Source of the DNA: Terriglobia bacterium
GTDB taxonomy: Bacteria; Acidobacteriota; Terriglobia; Terriglobales; Acidobacteriaceae
DNA: 64,000 nt
Reading direction: 5' to 3'
NCBI GenBank assembly: GCA_020073495.1
Contig: JAIQFD010000006.1
Span: 62,001-126,000 of the forward strand
The position numbers were made by a program, and so were the translations under genes. The stretch's first letter is position 1, and every line of letters starts with the position of its first letter. The notes beneath the pieces are model-generated. The model saw only the letters and a program-made list of their open reading frames with translations. It ran no database searches and was not told the DNA's origin. Positions 57,774-64,000 of the stretch are shown here, one piece after another.

Positions 57774-59372
57774 CTAAATGCCAGGGATGATTTTCTCCCC
57801 GATCGACTTGGCCTGGGTAAACAGGTAGAGGTAATCCGGTCCGCCGGCCTTGGAGTCGGTACCCGACATGTTGAAGCCGCCGAAGGGGTGCGCGCCCACG
57901 ATGGCTCCCGTGCACTTGCGGTTGATGTACAGGTTGCCGACGTGGAACTCGCGTTTGCCGCGCTCCAGCTTCTCGCGGCTGGTGGAGTAGATGGCGCCGG
58001 TCAGGCCGAACTCGGTGTCGTTGGCGATCTCCAGCGCGTGCTCGAAGTTCTTGCTCTTGGTCACCGCCAGCACCGGGCCGAAGATCTCTTCCTGCTCCAG
58101 CTTCGACTTCGCCGGGATGTCCGCGAAGACCGTCGGCTCGATGAAAAACCCGTCGCCCAGGTCAGGGCGGCGCTTGCCGCCGGTGATCAGACGCCCGTCT
58201 TTCTTGCCGTGCTCGATATAGTCGAGGATCGACTTCATCGAGCCTTCATTCACCACCGGCCCCATTCCTGGGTTCTGCGTGGGATCGCCGACCGTGATCT
58301 TCTCCACCCGCACTTTCAGTCTTTCCAGGAACTTGTCGTAGATCTTCTCGTCGAGGATCAGCCGTGAGCAGGCCGAGCACTTTTGGCCCTGGAAGCCGAA
58401 GGCCGCTTGCGCGACGCCTTCGACCGCCGAGTCGATGTCGGCGTCGGCGTCCACGATGATGGCGTCCTTGCCGCCCATCTCCAGCACGGTGCGCTTGATC
58501 CAGAGCTGGCCGGGCTGGTGCGTCGCGGCCACCTGGTTGATGCGCAGGCCGATCTCGCGCGATCCGGTGAAGGCGATGTAGCGCGTCTTGGGATGCGCCA
58601 CCAGCTTGTCGCCGAAGGTCGCGCCCGCGCCGGGACAGAAGTTCACCACTCCGGCGGGCAATCCGGCTTCCTCGAGGATGGAGAAGAAGAAGCGGCAGAT
58701 GGCCGGCGAATCGCTCGAGGGCTTCAGGATCACGGTGTTGCCGGCGACGATCGAGGCCAGCGTCATGCCCGCCATGATTGCGCCGGGAAAATTCCACGGC
58801 GGGATCACGACGCCCACGCCCAGCGGGATGTACCAAAGGTAGTCGCGCTCCCCAGGCAGCTGCACCGGCGGCTCCGCCTTGGCCAGGCGCAGCATCTCGC
58901 GCGGATAAAACTCGCAGAAGTCGATGGTCTCGGCGGTGTCGGCGTCGGCTTCGGCCCAGTTCTTGCCCACTTCGAAGACCATCCAGGCGCTGAACTCGTG
59001 CTTGCGCTCGCGGATGATCTGGCCGGCGCGCCACACCAGCGCGGCACGCTCCTCGACGGGCGTGCGCGACCAGGTCTGGAAGGCTTTCTGCGCGGCGTCC
59101 ATCGCCGGATCGACCTCGCTGTCGCCGGCTTTCTGGAAAAGTCCGACCAGCTCGCTCGGCCTGGCCGGGTTGATGGACTTCAGCTTGGCGCTGGTCTTGA
59201 CGCGCTTGCCGCCGATGACCAGGTCGTACTCGCGGCCCAGCTCGGAGCGGACCTTCTCGATGGCCGCGCGCATGGCGCGGGCGTTCTCTTCCTTGGTGAA
59301 ATCGGTAAGGGGTTCATTCGTGAACGGGGTGTTGGGCACGCGGGTGGCGATCGGCGCTTCCACGGTAGCCAT
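57774..59372 (-). CDS. 1-pyrroline-5-carboxylate dehydrogenase
   Basis: Oxidises glutamate semialdehyde to glutamate in proline and arginine breakdown. 532 residues, start MATVEAPIATRVPNTPF with GGAGG eight bases upstream. Signature NINPARPSELVGLF-type strand (KSINPARPSELVG), WNFPGAIMAGM, the catalytic Glu in VLEMGGKDAIIVDAD and Cys in GFQGQKCSACSRLIL; C-terminal GGFNMSGTDSKAGGPDYL marks the RocA/PutA-type subfamily. No proline dehydrogenase lies beside it. A short inverted repeat (57738-57757) follows. Confidence 0.92.
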   Translation of the reverse strand: MATVEAPIATRVPNTPFTNEPLTDFTKEENARAMRAAIEKVRSELGREYDLVIGGKRVKTSAKLKSINPARPSELVGLFQKAGDSEVDPAMDAAQKAFQTWSRTPVEERAALVWRAGQIIRERKHEFSAWMVFEVGKNWAEADADTAETIDFCEFYPREMLRLAKAEPPVQLPGERDYLWYIPLGVGVVIPPWNFPGAIMAGMTLASIVAGNTVILKPSSDSPAICRFFFSILEEAGLPAGVVNFCPGAGATFGDKLVAHPKTRYIAFTGSREIGLRINQVAATHQPGQLWIKRTVLEMGGKDAIIVDADADIDSAVEGVAQAAFGFQGQKCSACSRLILDEKIYDKFLERLKVRVEKITVGDPTQNPGMGPVVNEGSMKSILDYIEHGKKDGRLITGGKRRPDLGDGFFIEPTVFADIPAKSKLEQEEIFGPVLAVTKSKNFEHALEIANDTEFGLTGAIYSTSREKLERGKREFHVGNLYINRKCTGAIVGAHPFGGFNMSGTDSKAGGPDYLYLFTQAKSIGEKIIPGI

Positions 59373-59431
59373 ACGGGGATCCTCCAGATGATTGCTGCAA
59401 ACCACTTATTTTACCATCGCCGACAGGTCGT

Positions 59432-59560
59432 GCCCCCCTCCCCCCACCCCCGATATGTCGAAACAAAGGAGTTAGCGACAGAGTTGTTGCAAAGTCGTTT
59501 GTTTTCAGCGCGGCGCTTGCAAAATATGTTTCCCAAAGGAGTTAGCGGGGAAGTTGTCAA
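59432..59560. repeat. GGAGTTAGC element copy B, tandem
   Basis: C-rich run, then ATATGTCGAAACAAAGGAGT followed by TAGCG (59453-59476); a second CAAAGGAGTTAGCG at 59534-59548. The GAAACAAAGGAGTTAGC 17-mer is identical to the copy at 40040-40098. Confidence 0.7.
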
Positions 59561-59713
59561 AAGGAGCATGGGAGCAGCGCCCCCACATACTCATTATAGT
59601 GCGGCGGTCAATGTGGAAGATTATCTTAAAGCTATAATCAAGATATTGTCCCAATGGTGGCAATGGGTTACGAGGCAAAAATATTCCGCAAATCTGGAGT
59701 GGCGTGATCCGCA

Positions 59714-59742
59714 CCCAGACAAGCAAAACCGGCTTGTCTGGG
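59714..59742. repeat. 11-bp palindrome with CCAGACAAGC arms
   Basis: CCCAGACAAGC and GCTTGTCTGGG form a perfect stem around AAAACCG. No T-run. The surrounding GGGCCACCC words suggest a longer compound element. Confidence 0.75.
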
Positions 59743-59784
59743 CCACCCCTACTCACCTGGGCCACCCGCCACGAGGTCCACCCG

Positions 59785-60351
59785 CTACGACTTCGGAACA
59801 GAGCGGCATGTGCCCTCACTGACAGCAAGCCGTAGGCCTTCAATCGTGCCGAGTGGTCGTTCCAGACGACACGTCCATTCAGGAACTGGGACCTGTGGCC
59901 CAATCGCAAAGAAATCAACGGCTGTCCCAGGTGCTCGCCCTCCGAATTCGTATTCGGTTATCCATAGATTGTCTGATGGACGTTCAGCCGCCAAAACTAG
60001 CCTTGTCGCGGGAATATCAGATTCGCGGATTACATCATCGGTTTGGAACTGCTGGCCAGGATTTCTCATGCCGGACCACATTCCATTCTTGCCTATTCCA
60101 TAGACAACCCTGAGGCTTGGCGGAAATTCATCTGTGCTGTAATGGAGCTTGAAATTGCCTTTGATAAGCGTCGAAGTCAAAACTGGGGGCTTTTGAGGAA
60201 ACGAGATGCCGTGCAATGGGGCAACCGGACCCATTTTCTCTTTCGCGGCAGCTTGGGACCCTGCAGGGGAAGATCGCAAGTGATACCAGAGCCCGAGGGC
60301 TATAGTCGCGAGAATCGCGAGTACTAAGAAAAGGCGCTTTGTCGACTTCAT
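59785..60351 (-). CDS. membrane-anchored hypothetical protein, candidate immunity protein
   Basis: 188 residues with an N-terminal hydrophobic segment (KRLFLVLAILATIALGLWYH), lysines before it, and an outer domain of beta character (FKLHYSTDEFPPSLRVVYGIGKN, DNLWITEYEFGG, EWTCRLERPLGTIEG). It is 55 bp downstream of the orphan RHS tip, same strand, the usual place for a cognate immunity gene. No family recognised; the immunity role is inferred from position and membrane anchoring. Confidence 0.6.
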   Translation of the reverse strand: MKSTKRLFLVLAILATIALGLWYHLRSSPAGSQAAAKEKMGPVAPLHGISFPQKPPVLTSTLIKGNFKLHYSTDEFPPSLRVVYGIGKNGMWSGMRNPGQQFQTDDVIRESDIPATRLVLAAERPSDNLWITEYEFGGRAPGTAVDFFAIGPQVPVPEWTCRLERPLGTIEGLRLAVSEGTCRSVPKS

Positions 60352-60406
60352 CCGAACCTCACATGTGATTGCAATACCTCAAAACACGCTCCTCCCAATG
60401 GCTCCG

Positions 60407-61057
60407 TCAATGACTCGTAGGTGAAGCTACAAGCACAGGTTGTGCAGTCCCGTACTTGAGTCTTGTTCCTTCGCCTAACGCCTGCGCGATGGGCGTTTCA
60501 AAGCCGTTGATGATTAACTGATCTTCGTATTGGCCGAAGTCGGAACCTTGCTGGAAATAAAGCGCATGGACCATTTCGTGAAGTAGCCCGATCGCAGGAC
60601 TTTGTAGCTGGCCTTTGTCGCAGCGAAGTGCACATCGAGGGTTCCAATCAATAGTCCCGGTGATCTTGCTGAAAGCTGCTCCGCCGGTATCACACGGGAC
60701 TGAAGTTGAAGCATTGATCGTGTATGTGTATGGCGACTTGGCGAGATATTGGATCAGCTGAGCTGCGGCGGGCACTTGCGAAAGGTAGAGTAATGCTTGG
60801 ACATAAGACGCGCTGTCTCCGACTACCTGAAGATACTTTCCCGATGGATCTGTATTTCTAGTCGGGTTGTTCCATACATACGCGTAGAAATTCGGCTGTC
60901 GTCCAGAGAACCTCGCCGGGTCCTCACTTGCAAATCGCCCCACCGCCGGGTCGTAGTATCTAGCGCGGTAGTAATAGAGACCGGCTTTCGTAGTCCAACG
61001 GCACCGCTCTGTCACCACGACCTGACCAGGGCAAACAGAGATCTCGCCAATAGGCAA
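60407..61057 (-). CDS. displaced RHS tip with HEMVH metalloprotease-like toxin domain
   Basis: 216 residues; the start is a TTG and the true beginning is uncertain. Residues ~25-73 repeat the end of the RHS core (AGLYYYRARYYDPAVGRFASEDPARF ... NPTRNTDPSG), then a different tip of ~140 residues follows. The tip has a zinc-peptidase motif HEMVH at 160-164, then GQYEDQLIINGFETPIAQAL, which recalls toxin-type metallopeptidases (M91/NleD-like). It lacks an RHS core of its own, as expected for an orphan cassette that could recombine with the full gene upstream. Confidence 0.75.
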   Translation of the reverse strand: MPIGEISVCPGQVVVTERCRWTTKAGLYYYRARYYDPAVGRFASEDPARFSGRQPNFYAYVWNNPTRNTDPSGKYLQVVGDSASYVQALLYLSQVPAAAQLIQYLAKSPYTYTINASTSVPCDTGGAAFSKITGTIDWNPRCALRCDKGQLQSPAIGLLHEMVHALYFQQGSDFGQYEDQLIINGFETPIAQALGEGTRLKYGTAQPVLVASPTSH

Positions 61058-61284
61058 ATACCTGTAGCTAGGAGTCCGACACCATTAATTAACACCCACG
61101 TCTCATCCCGCATGGAACCCACGCGGGGCGCAATGGTACACATTCGGAACGATACCTTGGTCAAGGCATTCTTGTTCGGGCTACGCGAGGTCACTATAAG
61201 CAGCGTACCCGTTCCGACGAGTAGCAAGGAAAGTACCAGCAGCATTACTTCGACGTTTGTTTGCAATCTTTGCACTCCTCCCAT
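61012..61284 (-). CDS. small two-helix membrane protein, candidate immunity protein
   Basis: 90 residues. Two hydrophobic helices, VMLLVLSLLLVGTGTLLIV (13-31) and LINGVGLLATGICLLARSLF (65-84), joined by a basic/polar loop. It overlaps the end of the full RHS gene by 40 bp and the start of the orphan tip by 46 bp. Position directly after a toxin tip and membrane nature fit an immunity gene; no family recognised. Confidence 0.6.
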   Translation of the reverse strand: MGGVQRLQTNVEVMLLVLSLLLVGTGTLLIVTSRSPNKNALTKVSFRMCTIAPRVGSMRDETWVLINGVGLLATGICLLARSLFALVRSW

Positions 61285-63845
61285 TTTGTGTCCGTCGAAA
61301 CAGTTGCACCGCCAATCGCGCTTGCGCTAACTACCCAATCAAACCCATGCTGCAGACTTCCCGAGAACACCGAGATTCCAGTACCCAATCGCAAAGAAGA
61401 GTAGCTGGCACCGGGCAGCCCCCATGCAAACCCAGTACCGACGTACGCCCATTCACCAACAAGGCTGAGTGGGTTTATATAGGAATAGTTATCCTCTACG
61501 GTGTACTCTGATTCGGTAATTCCGATGGGCGAATAAGCAAGCGAGATCCCACCCCCCGCGCCGTGGAGCCGTTGGATAAGCCTTTTTCCTCCCACGCACT
61601 CCGATGAACAAGTAGCCCGGATTCCAGCTAGCGCAGGGAAGGTTCTGTAAGTTCCAAGCCACACATCGCATTTCCACCGAATGAGGCCGCTCGGATCTAA
61701 CGAGTTCGTCGGGTCATTCTGGACGTATCGATAAAAGTTGATCTCGCCCCTAAACTTAATGGGATCCTCGCTGAGAAATCGGCCAATTGAAGCGTCGTAG
61801 TACCTGGCGCGGTAGTACATGAGGCCCGTTTCAGCATCGAGGTCCCGGGCCGTGTAGCGGTACGGATTGCGGGTCGTTCCGCTGGAGGCGGTCGTCTTTC
61901 CGAAGGTGTCGGTGGTATAGGTGTCGGTCAGCGAACCGCTGATGTCGGCCAGAGAGGTGACCGAACCGAGGCCGTCGGAGTCGTAATACTTGGCCGCTCC
62001 GCTGGTGAACACGTCGAGCGGCTGGTCGATTCCGGCGCCCTGGCTGTAGCGGGCCAGGACGGTTCCGGTCGCATCCACCTCCTCGATGACGTTTGCCCCG
62101 TCGTACAGGTAATTCGTGGTTGCGGTCGGAGAGACCTTCTGGATCCTGCGCCCGAACGGATCGTACTTGAAGGTGATGGTTCCGCCGCTTCCCGGCAGAG
62201 TGACGCTGGTCAGACGATTCTCGTAGTCCCACGCGTACGTAGTGGTCCCGTTCGAATCGACCTTGGTCGCGGTGTTCCCGTTGTTGTCGTAGGTGTAGGT
62301 AACGCCAGGACGCGAGGTCAGATGGTTCGAGTTGTCGTAGTTCCAACCTGAATCGCTGACGGTGCTGAGGCGGTTGCCGACTGCGTCGTAGGTGTAGTTC
62401 TCAGTTGTGTTCAGCCCCTGAACCACCTGGGTGAGCTGGTAAATGGGGTCGTAAGTGTAGTTCTCGGTAACGGCGTTGAGCTGATTCACCTTCGAGGTGC
62501 GGTTGCCGACATTGTCGTAGGCGTAGGTGGCTCCGTCAACGGTGGTCAGACCGACCTGGTGCAGGACCGAGAGCAGGCGCGACAAGTTGTCGTAGGCATA
62601 GTTGGTGCTGACGCCGTTGGGCCGGGTCTGTTGCGTCCGGCGGGAGAGCGCATCGTAGCTGAAGCCGAAGCTGTTGGAGTTGAAATCGGTGAGGCCGGTA
62701 AGCCGGTTGAGCGAATCGTAACTGTAATTGGAAACGCCATTGGCCGGGTCGGTCATTGAGGTTCGGTTTCCGGCGGCGTCATAGGCATAGGAAGCCGTGT
62801 AGGTGTGGCCGCTGAGGAACGAGTAATTCGTGGTGGTCTGAGTGAGGCGTCCGATGTTGTCGTAGGCGAACTGATAACAGCTGGCACTTGAGCAGCTGGT
62901 GCCGTCCTGAACTTTGGTCAGGCGTCCCGCCTTGTCGTAGTAGTACCAAATGTAGCTCCCGATGTACTTGTACGAGAGCCGGTCGAAGCTGTCGTAGTAG
63001 TAGCTGCTCTGCTGCGACTTGCGGTTGACCTTGGAAGCCAGGTTACCTACGGAATCGTAGGTATAGGTCTCGTAGAGAGTCGAGGGGAAGGTGGTCTTGC
63101 TAATCCAGCCGTTGAAGTTGTAGGTGAAGCTGGTGGAATGGTTTGAGGCGTCGGTGATCGACGTCAGGTGGCTCTCGTTATCGTAGCCGTAGCGGGTCAC
63201 GTGGTTGGCCGCATCGGTGACCGAAGTCAGCCGGTCGCTGTCGTCATAAGCATACGTCGTGGTCTTGTTGTTTCCATCCGTTACCGAAGTACGCCGGCCC
63301 CGCGTGTCGTAAGCAAAGGTGGTGGTGGTCTGGTCAGGGTAGGTGATGGTGGTCAGCCGGTTGCGTGAGTCGTAAGCGAACGTGGTGGTGTGCGATAGGG
63401 CGTCCGTGACAGACGTGCGGTTTCCCCGTGCGTCGTACTGGTAGCTCGTAACATTGTTCTGGGCATCGGTGACGGTCGCGACCAGACCGGCCGTGGTGTA
63501 GGTCATGGTGGTGGTGTGGTTGAGAGGATCGGTGACCGTCAGTGGGAAGCCGTGAGAGTCATAGGTGAAGGTAGTGGTGCTGCCTGCCTGGACACCATCC
63601 GGGGATGGGGTAGTGGTGGAAAGCAGGTTGCCGTTCGAGTCGTAAGTATTGGTGGTGGTTTTGCCCAGGGGATCGGTCGCGCTCAGCACCTGTCCGAAGC
63701 CGTTGTAGGTGTAGTCCCATTCCGTGTAGTCGTTGGAATTGCCCGCCCGCTTCCATCCGGTCAGATTGCCCATGGAGTCGAAGCTCCGGTAGGTTGGGCG
63801 GTTGAGCGGATCGATGATCTCGGTCCGATTGCCGGGTGGATCCAC
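61245..63845 (-). CDS. RHS/YD-repeat protein, 5' end uncertain
   Basis: 866 residues from the GTG at 63845. More than a dozen YD repeats (TYDSNGNL, AYDSRNRLT, GYDNESHLTS, AYDNLSRLL, TYDAVGNR) form the shell. Near residue 690 is the core end DAETGLMYYRARYYDASIGRFLSEDPIKF ... NDPTNSLDPSG, after which a variable tip of about 125 residues, with several Cys, has no recognised fold. The frame stays open upstream to an in-frame TGA at 63984-63986, with RHS-like text (YYISKYYSSGC) but no good start, so the gene either begins on an unusual codon or is shifted at the window edge. Probably a polymorphic toxin. Confidence 0.85.
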   Translation of the reverse strand: MDPPGNRTEIIDPLNRPTYRSFDSMGNLTGWKRAGNSNDYTEWDYTYNGFGQVLSATDPLGKTTTNTYDSNGNLLSTTTPSPDGVQAGSTTTFTYDSHGFPLTVTDPLNHTTTMTYTTAGLVATVTDAQNNVTSYQYDARGNRTSVTDALSHTTTFAYDSRNRLTTITYPDQTTTTFAYDTRGRRTSVTDGNNKTTTYAYDDSDRLTSVTDAANHVTRYGYDNESHLTSITDASNHSTSFTYNFNGWISKTTFPSTLYETYTYDSVGNLASKVNRKSQQSSYYYDSFDRLSYKYIGSYIWYYYDKAGRLTKVQDGTSCSSASCYQFAYDNIGRLTQTTTNYSFLSGHTYTASYAYDAAGNRTSMTDPANGVSNYSYDSLNRLTGLTDFNSNSFGFSYDALSRRTQQTRPNGVSTNYAYDNLSRLLSVLHQVGLTTVDGATYAYDNVGNRTSKVNQLNAVTENYTYDPIYQLTQVVQGLNTTENYTYDAVGNRLSTVSDSGWNYDNSNHLTSRPGVTYTYDNNGNTATKVDSNGTTTYAWDYENRLTSVTLPGSGGTITFKYDPFGRRIQKVSPTATTNYLYDGANVIEEVDATGTVLARYSQGAGIDQPLDVFTSGAAKYYDSDGLGSVTSLADISGSLTDTYTTDTFGKTTASSGTTRNPYRYTARDLDAETGLMYYRARYYDASIGRFLSEDPIKFRGEINFYRYVQNDPTNSLDPSGLIRWKCDVWLGTYRTFPALAGIRATCSSECVGGKRLIQRLHGAGGGISLAYSPIGITESEYTVEDNYSYINPLSLVGEWAYVGTGFAWGLPGASYSSLRLGTGISVFSGSLQHGFDWVVSASAIGGATVSTDTKWEECKDCKQTSK

Positions 63846-64000
63846 GGCGTACGTGGTGAACAGGCCGCCGGACTGAAGATTGCAGGAAGCGCACCCCGAG
63901 GAATAGTACTTCGATATGTAGTAGCCGTTCCCGATCTTCTCGAAGCTGACCTGTGATGCCCCACCTGCCGCAGTCGCCTGCGGTCAGTGCCTTGGTGAAC

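Larger units (their letters stand above)
59373..59784. other. 412-bp gene-free repeat region
   Basis: Contains a C-rich tract (59432-59450), two GGAGTTAGC words, a low-GC stretch (59590-59695) unlike the neighbours and a perfect palindrome at 59714-59742. No ORF with family features; the region separates metabolic genes from the RHS locus and could be a junction of acquired DNA. Confidence 0.55.

Overview
The window reads as a GC-rich bacterial chromosome, most likely a soil Acidobacteriota (Terriglobia-like). That placement is inference: it rests on the mix of Ser/Thr kinases fused to TolB-type propellers, paired PilZ proteins, an OFA transporter, MacB-type permeases and peculiar intergenic word repeats, not on a computed phylogeny. 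Almost everything from 1 to 19 kb lies on the minus strand.

Region 1 (1-18.3 kb) is the str-S10-spc ribosomal block in classic order, transcribed right to left: rpsL, rpsG, fusA, tuf, rpsJ, rplC, rplD, rplW, rplB, rpsS, rplV, rpsC, rplP, rpmC, rpsQ, rplN, rplX, rplE, rpsN, rpsH, rplF, rplR, rpsE, rpmD, rplO, secY, adk, map. A good sigma70-type promoter sits about 340 nt upstream of rpsL. Unusually, many spacers hold 50-140 bp palindromic or word-repeat elements, and several ribosomal proteins carry Ala/Lys/Pro-rich extensions.

Region 2 (18.3-29.6 kb): a fluoride riboswitch with crcB and a DUF190 gene; a large Ig-like/propeller lipoprotein; nusB and a lumazine synthase with an N-terminal VOC-like domain; a thiolase, 3-hydroxyacyl-CoA dehydrogenase and enoyl-CoA hydratase set for short-chain acyl-CoA metabolism; and a TPR-GAF-degenerate GGDEF protein.

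Region 3 (29.7-43 kb): an amino-acid permease with a kynureninase-like PLP enzyme; a GIDE-domain membrane protein, LemA, a tiny membrane protein and lexA (apparently leaderless); thioredoxin; a Ser/Thr kinase with a TolB propeller; a secreted dienelactone hydrolase; an 870-bp repeat-rich gap; two MacB-type permeases; tRNA-Leu(CAA).

Region 4 (43-54.3 kb) is the most interesting part: an apparent oxalate catabolic locus. It holds a GntR regulator, the three subunits of an oxalate oxidoreductase-type 2-oxoacid:ferredoxin oxidoreductase (fused gamma-delta, alpha with a YPIRP motif, beta), an OxlT-like oxalate:formate antiporter, an oxalyl-CoA synthetase-like ligase (AAE3/Pcs60 type), a PanE-like reductase and an exported acetamidase/formamidase. 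Oxalate would enter by antiport, and either be oxidised to CO2 with ferredoxin reduction or be activated to oxalyl-CoA.

Region 5 (54.8-64 kb): a double-PilZ protein, a single-PilZ protein and a NarL-type regulator lacking the phospho-acceptor Asp; a stand-alone receiver; 1-pyrroline-5-carboxylate dehydrogenase; another repeat-rich gap; then an RHS/YD-repeat polymorphic toxin locus with a displaced second tip carrying HEMVH and two candidate immunity genes. No CRISPR array, rRNA, transposase or phage gene was seen.
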